A stretch of DNA of 64,000 nt from Candidatus Pelagisphaera phototrophica (GTDB taxonomy: Bacteria > Verrucomicrobiota > Verrucomicrobiia > Opitutales > Opitutaceae). Location of the stretch: NCBI RefSeq assembly GCF_014529625.1, contig NZ_CP076039.1, positions 558,001 to 622,000 on the forward strand. The letters are read 5' to 3'. The notes beneath the pieces were generated by a model. That model ran no database searches, was not told where the DNA came from, and saw only the letters and a program-made list of their open reading frames with translations. Made by a program: the position numbers and the translations under genes. This document shows, in pieces, positions 1 to 9,722 of this stretch (its first letter is position 1; each line of letters begins with the position of its first letter).

Positions 1-1184
1 AGCAATTATTGCAAAGACGCAAAGATAATTCTGGCTTGGAGATCTCATCCTTAGAAAGTCAACTTACCGCAAGAGAAGACGAAATAGCTTATATTTCAAA
101 TCTTCTTCTTGATTATGCAAATCGCTTAAATGCATCAGTTCATCCGAGTGAAATGCAATTGTACCAAGACGACCTTCTGGCTGTTTTAAATGCAAGCGAG
201 AAGGGTGGTGTCGCGACTGATGATCTGATTCAGATAAGATTATCGGCAGTAAAGATGGGTTTAGAAAGGATCGATAAAAATGCGGCAGGATTCTCTTTCC
301 CTGGGGAAGCTATTTCAGCAGATGGCAGCGTAGTTGAAGGAAAATTCGCTCACCTGGGTCCCGTATCATTTTTCGCTTCTTCCGACGGTAGTTCAGCTGG
401 TTTAGTTGAGCGGGGTGCTTCAATAGAACCAAGAATTCTCACGTTCGATCCAGACTCCAATATGGCAATTGCTAATTTCGTTCAAGCAGGAGAGGGCGAA
501 ATCCCCTTGGACACCTCGGGCGGCAGAGCAACTGCGATTTCAGCCACGAAGGAAACCCTCGTCGAGCACATAGGAAAAGGGGGTCTCTGGATGTACCCGA
601 TTTTGAGTTTTGCATTTCTTTCGCTATCCATTGCGGCCTTCAAATTCTTGGAGCTAAGCAAATACAAACTGTTGTCGCCATCAATAGTTTACGACGTTTT
701 AGAGCACCTTCAAAAATCAGATAATGCTGGAGCGGAGAGAATAGTGAAAAGCTATGGCGGAACGGAATCTCGCATACTATTGAAGGGCATCAAAAACCAC
801 CATTTACCCAAAGAACTTTTAGAAGAAATTTTATTCGAGGATTTGCTCGAAGAGAAACCTAAATTAGAGAGGGGCCTGTCTTTTATAAGCGTTACAGCAG
901 CTGTCGCACCATTACTCGGGCTGCTTGGGACTGTGACAGGCATGATAAATACATTTAAGTTAATTACTCTTTTTGGTACCGGAGACGCAAAGTCTCTATC
1001 GTCGGGGATTTCGGAAGCACTTATCACCACAGAATTTGGTTTGGTTGTAGCAATACCTTCACTTTTGCTATCAGCCTTTCTCAGTAGGAAAGCGAATTCG
1101 ATGATCGCTAAGATGGAGAAAACTTCTGTAATATTTGTGAATGGAGTATCTCTGTTGGAGGCACCGACTAATGACAATTCCTAG
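1..1184 (+). CDS. TtpC-like MotA/TolQ/ExbB proton-channel protein (5' partial)
   Basis: The reading frame is open to the left window edge, so the true start lies outside. The first ~100 residues are polar and helical, the middle is a periplasmic-looking stretch, and the last ~190 residues carry three hydrophobic segments of the MotA/TolQ/ExbB fold (around WMYPILSFAFLSL, AAVAPLLGLLGTVTGMI and LITTEFGLVVAIPSLLL). This long form, followed by a short ExbB, ExbD, TonB and a TPR protein, is the order of the TonB2 systems known from Vibrio, where TtpC is an extra inner-membrane component needed for TonB2-dependent uptake. Inferred role: part of the proton-driven complex energising the two outer-membrane proteins downstream. 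A plain ExbB duplicate is the alternative, but the N-terminal extension argues for TtpC. Confidence 0.8.
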   Translation, partial: QLLQRRKDNSGLEISSLESQLTAREDEIAYISNLLLDYANRLNASVHPSEMQLYQDDLLAVLNASEKGGVATDDLIQIRLSAVKMGLERIDKNAAGFSFPGEAISADGSVVEGKFAHLGPVSFFASSDGSSAGLVERGASIEPRILTFDPDSNMAIANFVQAGEGEIPLDTSGGRATAISATKETLVEHIGKGGLWMYPILSFAFLSLSIAAFKFLELSKYKLLSPSIVYDVLEHLQKSDNAGAERIVKSYGGTESRILLKGIKNHHLPKELLEEILFEDLLEEKPKLERGLSFISVTAAVAPLLGLLGTVTGMINTFKLITLFGTGDAKSLSSGISEALITTEFGLVVAIPSLLLSAFLSRKANSMIAKMEKTSVIFVNGVSLLEAPTNDNS

Positions 1185-1209
1185 AAGTCTTTTTGGTTAG
1201 CGGGTAAAA

Positions 1210-1821
1210 GTGATAGAATTTATTACAGAAGATGCTCTTAAGATTTGGACTGAGGGCGGCTGGTTGATGGGACCATTATTTATACTGGGCTTATTGATAT
1301 ACTATTCAATTTTCGAAATATACTTTCGGCTATCTTCTAAGAGTTATATCAAAACTGATAGCAATATATGGAGGCATTGGGTAGAGAAGCCAGCAGATGC
1401 CCAGGGGGATATAGGGCGAATTATAAACTTTGTCTTAGCAGATAAAAAGACTACGCAAGATGTAAGTCTGAGATTTCAGGAGGTCCGCCGCACTCTTGTT
1501 GAGAGTATCGGTAGACGTATCAAATTTGTCGCCATCATAGTAAGTGCCGCGCCTTTGACTGGACTCCTTGGAACTGTGGGAGGAATGCTCACTACTTTCA
1601 GCGGTCTTTCTTCAAGCGAAGGATCAAACACCGTTGGGCTGATAGCGGGAGGTATCTCGGAGGCACTTATAACCACTGAAACCGGATTAGTTTTAGCTAT
1701 ACCAGCAATTGTAGTCATTTCAACAATAAGGAAAAAACTCGATGCATTGGATTTGTTTTTAAAAAAATTAGAAAACTCAATAAACCAACACCTTCTCGAT
1801 GCAAAGCGCAGTCAAGCCTAG
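1210..1821 (+). CDS. exbB: ExbB-type biopolymer transport protein
   Basis: This 203-residue protein has the size and three-helix layout of a minimal ExbB/TolQ. One helix lies near residues 17-37 and two near 105-130 and 145-170, with the conserved AAPLTGLLGTVGGML and ALITTETGLVLAIPAI blocks. It uses a GTG start 25 bases after the preceding gene and stops 10 bases before exbD, so the genes are clearly co-transcribed. ExbB forms the pentameric proton channel that works with ExbD and TonB in the inner membrane. It shares the GxxGTVxGM block with the upstream long paralogue, consistent with the ExbB2 position of a TonB2 cluster. Confidence 0.9.
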   Translation: MIEFITEDALKIWTEGGWLMGPLFILGLLIYYSIFEIYFRLSSKSYIKTDSNIWRHWVEKPADAQGDIGRIINFVLADKKTTQDVSLRFQEVRRTLVESIGRRIKFVAIIVSAAPLTGLLGTVGGMLTTFSGLSSSEGSNTVGLIAGGISEALITTETGLVLAIPAIVVISTIRKKLDALDLFLKKLENSINQHLLDAKRSQA

Positions 1822-1831
1822 GTAAAAAATT

Positions 1832-2242
1832 ATGCCCAGAGCCAGAACACTCACAAATTCATCTTCCGGCAGTGATGAGATAAATATCTCACCACTAATC
1901 GATATGGTGTTTATTCTTCTTATTTTCTTTATCGTAACAACGGTCTTCGTGGAAGAGACTGGAGTGGAAGTCAGTAAGCCTCAAGCTGCGTCGGCTATAG
2001 ACTTGGATAAGAATAGCATATTGATAGCGATAACCTCAAATGGACAAGTGGTATATGGAGGGAAAGACGTTGGCATTGGAGGTATTCGATCCACCGTACA
2101 GAGGCTTACTTCGGAAGAAGATATGCCAGTTATAATTCAAGCAGATAGAACAGTACCAACGGAACTTTTAGTCCGGGTCATCGATGAGGCAAAGCTTGGT
2201 GGAGCAATGTCTGTTAGTATTTCTACAGACGATATGAAGTGA
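1832..2242 (+). CDS. exbD: ExbD/TolR-family biopolymer transport protein
   Basis: A 136-residue protein with a short cytoplasmic N-terminus, one transmembrane helix (about residues 20-42) and a periplasmic domain. The proton-carrying aspartate of ExbD/TolR is present at D24 in the motif SPLIDMVF. It lies between exbB and tonB with gaps of 10 and 7 bases, so it belongs to one operon. It couples proton flow to movement of TonB. Family and role follow from the motif, size and neighbours; nothing is unusual. Confidence 0.92.
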   Translation: MPRARTLTNSSSGSDEINISPLIDMVFILLIFFIVTTVFVEETGVEVSKPQAASAIDLDKNSILIAITSNGQVVYGGKDVGIGGIRSTVQRLTSEEDMPVIIQADRTVPTELLVRVIDEAKLGGAMSVSISTDDMK

Positions 2243-2249
2243 ATGGTTT

Positions 2250-2927
2250 ATGGTCGAAAATACCGAACATAGAGTTCCTAGATTCACAGAAGAGAATTCT
2301 TCTAATGGTCTAAAGACAATCATCGCGATGTTGCTTTGCGCTTCAGGAGTATTTTTAATTTTGCCCTTCACCCAATATATAAGCGGTGGCGGGAACGATA
2401 AATCAGATATTGTCACGGTTGATGTGTCGCTTCCTCCGCCACCACCGCCTCCACCGGAACCTCCGCCCCCCGAAGAGGAAATAGTGGACGAACCGCCTCC
2501 AGAAATGAGTCGGAACGTCCAACAGCTTTCGCTAAGCCAGATGAGTTTGGCTCTCAATCCAGGGATTGGAGATGCTTTAGCAGGTGCTTTTGCCTTTGAA
2601 GGGTTTGGAGTGGAGCCAGACACGGTTGGAGATCTTAAAATATTTGATGTTTCTGATCTCGACCAACCACCGCGGCGGTTGAAAACGGTTTTGCCTGTTT
2701 ATCCAGCTGAGTTGCGGCGACTACGCATTAGCGGAAATGTTTCTTTAATACTCATCATAAATACCGATGGGAGAGCTGAGGTAGAAAAAGTGGTTAAAGC
2801 GACAGCCAGAGAATTTACACAGCCAGCGATCGACGCGGTCGAAGAATGTCTTTTTGAAACTCCGACAAAAGACGGTAAGCCTGTTAGGGCCCGTTACGAA
2901 ATCAATATACCTTTTCGCATGCAGTAG
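2250..2927 (+). CDS. tonB: TonB energy transducer
   Basis: The 225-residue protein has one N-terminal membrane anchor (about residues 28-46), a proline/glutamate-rich rod (a run of Pro around residues 62-85, followed by EEEIVDEPPPEM) and a C-terminal TonB domain. The domain is recognised by VYPAELRRLRISGNVSLILIIN and the final GKPVRARYEINIPF block. It spans the periplasm and contacts the TonB box of outer-membrane receptors. Its short rod and its position after TtpC-ExbB-ExbD fit the TonB2 class. It ends with TAG, the same codon that interrupts two pseudogenes in this window. Confidence 0.9.
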   Translation: MVENTEHRVPRFTEENSSNGLKTIIAMLLCASGVFLILPFTQYISGGGNDKSDIVTVDVSLPPPPPPPPEPPPPEEEIVDEPPPEMSRNVQQLSLSQMSLALNPGIGDALAGAFAFEGFGVEPDTVGDLKIFDVSDLDQPPRRLKTVLPVYPAELRRLRISGNVSLILIINTDGRAEVEKVVKATAREFTQPAIDAVEECLFETPTKDGKPVRARYEINIPFRMQ

Positions 2928-2957
2928 CTAAATGAATTGTTTATTTACCAATTAAAT

Positions 2958-4322
2958 ATGAATCGATTTTTAACAAACCTATCACTCCTAACAAGCTTAC
3001 TCTTTGCAGTAACATCTCATAGTTCCGTCTACGACTTAGAGGAAATTAGCTGGGAGAATCCTAAATTTGTCAAAGCGTTTACGGGATCATACGCTTTTGA
3101 TACTGCGAAGACACCTAGCATCACTAGCGATGAGAAAACACTTTTCGAGACCCTGACTCCACTCATCAGCTCTAGTCCCCAAGATGCTATTGCAATGCTG
3201 GAGAGCTCAATAACTGAGGAATCAAGTGGGGCACTAGATTACACCTTGGCAAATTTGCATTTTCAAGCGGCCAACAGCGAAAAAGCTATTATTGCATACA
3301 ATGCTGCTTTGGGTAAATTTCCTGGCTTCGCGCGTGCTCACAAAAACCTTGGAATTCTTTATGTTCAGACGGGAAATTATGATGCGGCTCTTTCTTCCCT
3401 CTTAAAGACTGCTGCCCTTGGAAGTCTGGATGGATCTTTGCTAGGACTTATTGGATACGTTTACCTTAATAAGGGAGAAACCGCGAGTGCATTGGACGCT
3501 TACAGGCTTGCTTTGATTTTCGATCCTGAAAGTCGAGATTGGAAGCTCGGTAAGGCCCAATGTCTAATTAATGTTGGCAACAACGAAGAAGCAATTAGTA
3601 TACTTGATGAGCTCATCGCAGTTAACCCTGGAGACACGAGCCTTCTAATGCTTCAAGCAAACGCTTTTATCGGAGAAGATGAGGAGATGAAGGCAGCTGC
3701 TAATTTGCAGATTGTTAATGAGCTTGGGAAATCTTCGGGGACTAGCCTCACTCTACTTGGGGACATCTTTATTAATAGAGATGCGCCAGACCTAGCGGTG
3801 GAATACTACATCGAGGCTTTGACGCTAGATGATCTAAACAAAAGCCGTTTAATGCGCACAATAAACGCCCTAGCGATCAGAGAGGCATGGGTCCAACTCG
3901 GTCAATTAGTTAAAGCTACACGAGAGATTGTCGGAAGCGAACTCAGTCCTGATGAGCAAACTACTTTGCTCAATTACGAGGCACAAGTAGCCCTTGGGAC
4001 GGGTAACGATGCGGAAGCGATGATAGTTTTAACAGAAGTTGTCGAAAAAGATCCACTAAATGGGCAGGCCCTGCTTCTATTGGCTAACTACTATAGCCAG
4101 CAGAATGAGATAGAGAAAGCGATTATCTATTACGAGCGAGCACAGGATGTTGAGGAAACAGAGGTCGATGGCTTGATTCAGCACGCCCGTTTACTAGTTC
4201 GCAGTCGAGATTTTCCAGAGGCAGCTAGGCTTTTGCAAAGAGCCCAATCGATAAGGCCTCAAGGTAATGTCAAAGACTTCCTAGAAAAAGTGGAGTCAGC
4301 TGCCAGAAGCATGAGATATTGA
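2958..4322 (+). CDS. Exported TPR-repeat protein of the TonB2 cluster
   Basis: I choose the ATG at 2958 because it gives a clean signal peptide (residues 1-21, MNRFLTNLSLLTSLLFAVTSHS); an in-frame TTG at 2937 would only add seven residues. The mature ~430 residues are largely alpha-helical tetratricopeptide repeats, for example AFRAHKNLGILYVQTGNYDA-like units from about residue 90 and again near 360-440. TPR proteins are the usual last member of TonB2 operons, and in Vibrio a TPR partner (TtpB-type) is encoded there. Likely role: periplasmic scaffold linking the TonB complex to outer-membrane partners. The partner is not evident from sequence. Confidence 0.8.
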   Translation: MNRFLTNLSLLTSLLFAVTSHSSVYDLEEISWENPKFVKAFTGSYAFDTAKTPSITSDEKTLFETLTPLISSSPQDAIAMLESSITEESSGALDYTLANLHFQAANSEKAIIAYNAALGKFPGFARAHKNLGILYVQTGNYDAALSSLLKTAALGSLDGSLLGLIGYVYLNKGETASALDAYRLALIFDPESRDWKLGKAQCLINVGNNEEAISILDELIAVNPGDTSLLMLQANAFIGEDEEMKAAANLQIVNELGKSSGTSLTLLGDIFINRDAPDLAVEYYIEALTLDDLNKSRLMRTINALAIREAWVQLGQLVKATREIVGSELSPDEQTTLLNYEAQVALGTGNDAEAMIVLTEVVEKDPLNGQALLLLANYYSQQNEIEKAIIYYERAQDVEETEVDGLIQHARLLVRSRDFPEAARLLQRAQSIRPQGNVKDFLEKVESAARSMRY

Positions 4323-4433
4323 TTGGGTAAAGGAAACGTCTTTTCAGATCAGTTATTCCGACCGACAGGACTTAATATTACTCACAAAATATGTCGAAGG
4401 CGACAAAGCTTTCGGAGTCTTTTGTCGTATTTA

Positions 4434-6683
4434 ATGAGGTTTTTCATTCCAATCATCGCGGTATTCCTTATCGGAACCCAAGAGTCCATTGCCCAGGAAA
4501 TAAGCAGCGAAGAGTCGCTTCGCGACAGAAGCCGTATCTTAAAAAAAGTAAACCCTGTTTCCTCCGAGACGGCAGAATTTTCAGACTTTAGCGAGCTTAG
4601 TGCGTCAGAAGATGCAGAAGGTTTCTTGGCCCTAGGATACCTTTGGTCCGCTTATCAACAAAACGATCAGAAAAATATTCTTAGTTTATTGTCTCGATAT
4701 AATAATCTGACGGGAAATTTTGGATATGGGACGAATCTGCAATACTCTTTTTATAATAGAGGCAAAAAATCATCGAGGGTTTCTATAGACATCGGTTCGA
4801 ATAAATATGATAGACGCTTCGAATCTCTCCAGTATCTGTGGGACTCAGAAAAGGTTCCCTCAATAGATCGTTATTTGCCCAATACAGCACGGTTTGATGT
4901 CCGAAATCTGGAAACTCGAACTAGGCACCTAAGATTACAAGGACAGACTTCCATCGGGCCGCACAAATTTTTCTTAGCATCTAGCCAGGAAATTATTGAA
5001 GAGATTGAAGAAAGATTGCGGCTAGAATTCAAAATGGCTCGTCCTCTTTTCATTGAAGATTCAGAGGTGACATTCGGTGAGAGCCGAAAGAGAAAAAGTT
5101 TTCGTAAAGGTCCGGACTCAAGAACGGAGACTGTCTTCGGTTCGGGCTTTATTTTGGACTTTGACCAATTGAAGATCCGATTAGGTGCAGTTAATCGTCA
5201 ATGGAAGCGCCTCCGTCCAGGAATATCAACAATTCAGTTCGAAGACAGACTCAACGAAGGGATAACTTTGAATGTGATCAATCAAAAAGAGCCTGTTATT
5301 GAGGGGAATATTGCTGAGCAAAACCTGCATCAGTTTGATTTTCTGGAAATTCGGTTTGAGAGCAAGAGTACTGAAGACAGCGATGATGTGGTTTACTTAG
5401 ATACGAATTGGAGCGGGAATCATTCGTTATTCAAAATCGATTTATCGTTCGGGTCCCTTTTCAGAGAAAAAGTAAGGGAAAATTTTGAAGTCAGAAGAAA
5501 TTTTAATGGATATGATGGGAGCTACAGATTGTCTGAGGTTGGAAGAAATGAGGCCGAAGGACCAATCCTTGGCAGGGATTATGAACTTGGGTATTTTCCG
5601 TCCGAAAATGAGATCCATGCACATTTTCTTTCCAACGAATCTAACTACAGTTTCGACACAGTTTCGTCACAGCAAGACTCCCTATCTCAGGACTATACTT
5701 CTTACGAGCGAGTCTTTGGCATCTATTCAAATGCTACTTTCACTCTAGGAGATTGGGTTTTCTTATCTGGACTTCGAAATGAGAATACAAAAATAGAAAC
5801 TTTCGGTTTTGAAGTAATTGCTCAAGATGATGGCTCGATCGAGGTTTCGCCCAAGGCAGGTTTCCAAGACTATTCGAATACTTTCCCAACCTTTTCGGCA
5901 TCATATCGGCATTCAAAGTCCTCAACCTCAAACCTTAGTTGGCAACGAACGATAGCTCGGCCGGATTACTACGACCTGATACCTTACAGGATAATCTCGC
6001 GGACGAGCGACATTGTAACTGCAGGAAACCCATTCCTGAAGCCTACTTTTTTTGAAGCAATATCGGCTTCTTGGACGAAGCAAATACCCACTGGTGTTTC
6101 GGTTAGTGCGAAACTTACCAGTATTGGCATCAATGACTTTTTCTACTCGGTTGAGGATACTATCAAAAGTGGACCCTACGCAGGTTTCAGGTCTCGCTCA
6201 CAATCAAACGGCACAAACGCTAGTATACGAGGGTTTGATTTCTCAATGTCCAAAACCTTCTCCTCTAATTTCTTCGGGAAAGAAAAGACTAATATCCGGC
6301 TTGTTCATGAGTACAGAGAATCGGATGCAGATACGAATTTAGAGTATGTTCTTCCTACGATGTTACCTGAAGTGGCACGGAATAAATTTCGTTTTTCTCT
6401 AGAGCAGTCGATAGGCAAATTCCGGTGGCTCTTGCAGATAGATCATAAAGACAAATCTATTGATAAGTACGGTCCAAATTTAAGCACTTTTGAGTACCTT
6501 GATGATAAAATGACCAGTAACGCCCGCTTCGTGTATAATTTTGATCAAAATTGGGAAGCGTTGATTGATTTTATAAACTTCGGGAAAACAAGGCTGAACG
6601 AAACGATAGGTGCCGACGGGAGAATCGGTCAAACAACCGTCGACTGTTGGCAAAGCAGAATGAAGATCACCAGAAGATGGTAG
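4434..6683 (+). CDS. Plug-less TonB-receptor-like outer-membrane beta-barrel protein
   Basis: The ATG at 4434 starts a good signal peptide (MRFFIPIIAVFLIG...SIAQ), with a GGAG about 14 bases upstream; a TTG at 4323 would add 37 charged residues. The C-terminal half resembles the barrel of TonB-dependent receptors, especially the TARPDYYDLIPY / TAGNPFLKPT blocks that in Caulobacter/Xanthomonas-type receptors read ARPxFxDLxP and GNPxLKP. It ends in an aromatic residue as outer-membrane barrels do. The ~100 residues before the barrel show none of the plug-domain motifs (no xxVEVxKGP, no YGSGAIGG). It may be a passive pore or structural partner of the complete receptor downstream. The lack of a plug is not explained by a frameshift, because the TPR gene ends immediately upstream. 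Confidence 0.7.
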   Translation: MRFFIPIIAVFLIGTQESIAQEISSEESLRDRSRILKKVNPVSSETAEFSDFSELSASEDAEGFLALGYLWSAYQQNDQKNILSLLSRYNNLTGNFGYGTNLQYSFYNRGKKSSRVSIDIGSNKYDRRFESLQYLWDSEKVPSIDRYLPNTARFDVRNLETRTRHLRLQGQTSIGPHKFFLASSQEIIEEIEERLRLEFKMARPLFIEDSEVTFGESRKRKSFRKGPDSRTETVFGSGFILDFDQLKIRLGAVNRQWKRLRPGISTIQFEDRLNEGITLNVINQKEPVIEGNIAEQNLHQFDFLEIRFESKSTEDSDDVVYLDTNWSGNHSLFKIDLSFGSLFREKVRENFEVRRNFNGYDGSYRLSEVGRNEAEGPILGRDYELGYFPSENEIHAHFLSNESNYSFDTVSSQQDSLSQDYTSYERVFGIYSNATFTLGDWVFLSGLRNENTKIETFGFEVIAQDDGSIEVSPKAGFQDYSNTFPTFSASYRHSKSSTSNLSWQRTIARPDYYDLIPYRIISRTSDIVTAGNPFLKPTFFEAISASWTKQIPTGVSVSAKLTSIGINDFFYSVEDTIKSGPYAGFRSRSQSNGTNASIRGFDFSMSKTFSSNFFGKEKTNIRLVHEYRESDADTNLEYVLPTMLPEVARNKFRFSLEQSIGKFRWLLQIDHKDKSIDKYGPNLSTFEYLDDKMTSNARFVYNFDQNWEALIDFINFGKTRLNETIGADGRIGQTTVDCWQSRMKITRRW

Positions 6684-6710
6684 GTAGCAAGAGAGAGGTA
6701 ATTTTGCTAC
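6684..6710 (+). terminator. Weak terminator-like hairpin
   Basis: Seven-base arms gtagcaa (6684-6690) and ttgctac (6704-6710) pair perfectly across a 13-base loop directly after the stop codon, followed by acttttattc. The loop is long and the T-run short, so termination would be partial at best. Confidence 0.35.
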
Positions 6711-6999
6711 ACTTTTATTCAAATAGAACGCGGTCTTTTAGATTAATACTCAATAAGAGCGAAGAAAGAATATTTGGCATCTCATTTGCTCGAAGTGTCT
6801 TTGATGATTGAATACAGAAAGCTCTTATCTCATTTGGCTAATTTCACTAAGTGATTTGAAACCTGCATCAAACGGTACCTAAACCTTATACTTTTGCTCA
6901 AGTCGTTTAGTAGCTTTTAGACTAATTTTCAATAAAAGCGAGGAAAGGGTAGTTGGCATCTCAACTGCTAAAGCCGTCGTAACCACACGAATACAAAAA
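6711..6999. repeat. Imperfect direct repeat, two ~110-bp copies offset by 179 bp
   Basis: Copy 1 is about 6711-6820 and copy 2 about 6890-6999. Matching blocks keep a constant offset of 179: acttttRYtcaa at 6711/6890, a 56-base block at 6735-6790/6914-6969 with 46 identities by my count, and gaatacaRaaa at 6810/6989. Copy 2 ends 17 bases before the start of the full TonB receptor, so it probably contains that gene's promoter or leader, and copy 1 is a decayed duplicate of it. No gene is seen in 6684-7016. Confidence 0.7.
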
Positions 7000-7016
7000 C
7001 AGAATACACAAGTAAT

Positions 7017-9686
7017 ATGAACGAAAACCAACACCCTAACCTTGCTTTGAAGGTAGGTCATTTATTTCGACTGTCAAGCTTTGCGCTAATTGTAGCGATT
7101 TGCACAAAGCAAGCGCAGTCTCAAGACGTCGAGGGATCACTAGAAGATCTGGTAACGTACGGAGCCGGTGACCCAAACTTCGTTTTGCCTAACCAGCCCA
7201 TAGAAGGAGTCTTAGGGTTCTCTAAATCCATATTAGAAACGCCTAGGTCCGCTACTGTCGTGAGTTCCGAAATGATTTCGGAGTTGTCGATAAGTGAGGT
7301 GGCTGACTTAGCTCGTATTGCCCCAAGCACCAATACTGTAACCCGTTGGGGGGTACAGGGTAACATAGATATTCGTGCAATGACGGCAGACACCTACTTT
7401 CGGGGTATGAAACGAATAGAGCCCCAAGGCAATTCTCGGACGGTTTTAGGTGCGAATGATCAGATCGAAGTTGTTCGTGGTCCTGCTCCTGCTTATTTTG
7501 GATCTGGCAAAATTGGAGGATATACCAATATGACGCCGAAATCGGGTCGTTCACGGCAAGGGGCGTACCTAGAAGAGGACGAAGGTTTTGTTCAGGGAAT
7601 ATTTGGATCGTACGGCAAGCGCGAAGTTTCGCTTGGCTTCGGTGGACCAATTAACTTCACGGGCAATTCGGAGCGCCGAGGCGGTTATTATGTTTATGCT
7701 CTAGAGGAGGACTCTGAGTCGTTTTATGAGAATATTCCTATTGGGCAAAAGATTCTTCAAGGGGCGATATCTCAAGAGCTTACTGAAAGTTGGCGGCTTG
7801 AAACAGGTTTTAACCTCCAGGAAACACGTACAGCCGGCGGATTTATGACACGCATAACGCAGGACCTTATCGACAACGGTAACTACTGGGGTGGAACCTT
7901 TTTGGTCGATCTTGATCTCGATAAAAGCGGGAAGATCGGGCACTTGGAGTTCGAAACAGCTTCCCCTATAGTGTCAGGTCGTACGAACTCATCTGGGAAT
8001 AATTCACTAAGACAACGCTTCGATTCTCGTTATACAGACGCACTCGCTGGCGAAGTACCGGTCGTGGCTAACGCTAATAGTGCTTTGGAGGCTTTTCAAA
8101 CGATGCGGCCAGAATTTGCGGGAATGCTAGGGGATGCGAATATGAAGCTTTTGAACCAGCTGCCTCGGGGATTTGTAATGGACCCTGACACGGTAGAATT
8201 GACTAAAGTCGATTGGGGTCACGTATCGCTCGAGAAGGAGTTGTATGCAAAACTAGGTCTTTTTTACCTAGATTTCATCAACGATGGGGGTGACGTTAAA
8301 ATGAAGAATCAAATGATCTTGGATTCACAGGATCAATTTAAGGACTCGGAACTACCTTTCTATCAGAAGCAAGATATATGGGCTTTCGAGAACAAATTTT
8401 CTTTGGAAACAGAACTATACAGCGATAACTCGGTAACAGTCAATTCCATATCTGCTGTCAACTTTAGACATACGGATGCGCAGCGTCACTGCAACTTTGG
8501 TGATTACGACAACCGCCCAAACCTTGCGATGCCAAAGAACGAGCGGACTCCAAGGGACCTTTTCATAACTCCCAGAGAAAACTCGGATTATTATAATGGT
8601 GGAGCCCCCTACACAAGATGGCGACACAGTAAGTATGACGAGTATGGAATTGGAACTATGCTGGATATTACCGTCGGCGAAAACTTAAGCGTAATCCTTG
8701 GAGCAAGATACGACTACATCGATGCAGAGACTGCTGACTATGCGGACGTTGACGGAGAAGGAATATACGTTTTTGCTTCTGGAGCTGATGGCACACCGAG
8801 CTTCCGCACAGCAGACACATCAACTCGGGATACTGACGATGGAGTTTCGTACACGGGCAGTGTTTACTACAGTCTCCCGAACAATCTGAATTTATATGGA
8901 ACCTATGGTTTACAAACCGCGTTGTCTGACGGATCTGCTTTGACTTTAGCTCAGAACTTGATTGGAGACGGAGCGTACGCTGAAGCGAGCATAGAGGAGA
9001 TTGGAATTAAAGGGTCACACTTTGATGGAAAACTCTACTGGGCATTAGCTGGTTATCGTCAAGAGCGAGCGACTGTTGACGAGGATCCGAACGGTAATCC
9101 GCTGATCGGTAGTTTGGGTGTTCTCACTGGAGAAGGTGTAGAGCTCGAAGTTCGTTGGGTTCCTAACGAAAAGTTTTACTTGAGTGGATTCAGTGTAGCC
9201 CAAAAGACTCTCGACGTTTCAGGCCGCGCAGGTTGGCTGAGGCTTCATGGGACGACACACGGGTTCGAAGATGTACTTGATCCGGTAACTGGTGAGGTTA
9301 TTTACCCAGCTGAAGCGTTTACGTGGGGTGGTCAGGCTGGCCACAGGGTTCAAGCGGGAGAAAAAATCGAAAGGCCCGCGTATCCAAATACTAGCCACGG
9401 CATCGCTATGGGATATAAAGCCCCGTACGGTCTAAATTTTACGCTCAGCGGGAACTACATCTCTGAGGTACAATCAGGTCGCTATGGCGTGGTCATGCTC
9501 CCGGAGGCAACGACAGCCAACCTTGCAATTGGTTGGAAACGTGGAAGTTTTGCAGCTAAGCTGGATATTTTTAACCTTACAGATGAGCTCTATTTCAGAG
9601 GACGTAGCGGTAGTACATCTGGGGATGAGCTGATATCTGTAATGCTACCCCGTCGTTGGCAGGTAACGATCTCGAAGACTTTCTGA
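7017..9686 (+). CDS. TonB-dependent siderophore-type outer-membrane receptor
   Basis: An 889-residue protein with a signal peptide ending near residue 36 (AICTKQAQSQ), a plug domain and a 22-strand-type barrel. Plug evidence: ETPRSATVVSSEMISEL, RIAPSTNTVTRWGVQGNIDIR, then NDQIEVVRGPAPAYFGSGKIGGYTN, the conserved pore-plug sequence of FhuA/FepA-like receptors. The barrel ends in SKTF with terminal Phe. It binds a ligand outside the cell and imports it using TonB energy. The family is called siderophore receptor by resemblance, but this gene sits between a TonB2 module and an operon of exported amidases. A nitrogen-containing amide ligand is an equally good guess. A strong hairpin follows the gene. 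Confidence 0.88.
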   Translation: MNENQHPNLALKVGHLFRLSSFALIVAICTKQAQSQDVEGSLEDLVTYGAGDPNFVLPNQPIEGVLGFSKSILETPRSATVVSSEMISELSISEVADLARIAPSTNTVTRWGVQGNIDIRAMTADTYFRGMKRIEPQGNSRTVLGANDQIEVVRGPAPAYFGSGKIGGYTNMTPKSGRSRQGAYLEEDEGFVQGIFGSYGKREVSLGFGGPINFTGNSERRGGYYVYALEEDSESFYENIPIGQKILQGAISQELTESWRLETGFNLQETRTAGGFMTRITQDLIDNGNYWGGTFLVDLDLDKSGKIGHLEFETASPIVSGRTNSSGNNSLRQRFDSRYTDALAGEVPVVANANSALEAFQTMRPEFAGMLGDANMKLLNQLPRGFVMDPDTVELTKVDWGHVSLEKELYAKLGLFYLDFINDGGDVKMKNQMILDSQDQFKDSELPFYQKQDIWAFENKFSLETELYSDNSVTVNSISAVNFRHTDAQRHCNFGDYDNRPNLAMPKNERTPRDLFITPRENSDYYNGGAPYTRWRHSKYDEYGIGTMLDITVGENLSVILGARYDYIDAETADYADVDGEGIYVFASGADGTPSFRTADTSTRDTDDGVSYTGSVYYSLPNNLNLYGTYGLQTALSDGSALTLAQNLIGDGAYAEASIEEIGIKGSHFDGKLYWALAGYRQERATVDEDPNGNPLIGSLGVLTGEGVELEVRWVPNEKFYLSGFSVAQKTLDVSGRAGWLRLHGTTHGFEDVLDPVTGEVIYPAEAFTWGGQAGHRVQAGEKIERPAYPNTSHGIAMGYKAPYGLNFTLSGNYISEVQSGRYGVVMLPEATTANLAIGWKRGSFAAKLDIFNLTDELYFRGRSGSTSGDELISVMLPRRWQVTISKTF

Positions 9687-9722
9687 TCATAGTTGGTTTC
9701 TGACCGAAAACCCTATTAGCCA

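Noticed and set aside
2387-2395. ggtggcggg inside tonB as a further ssrA att copy
   Set aside because: The similarity stops after nine bases. The sequence codes for GGG in a conserved TonB frame, and no arm-type repeat follows.
2168-2623. Minus-strand frame of 151 codons with a glycine-rich stretch
   Set aside because: It is the antisense of the proline-rich part of tonB; proline codons read as glycine on the other strand.
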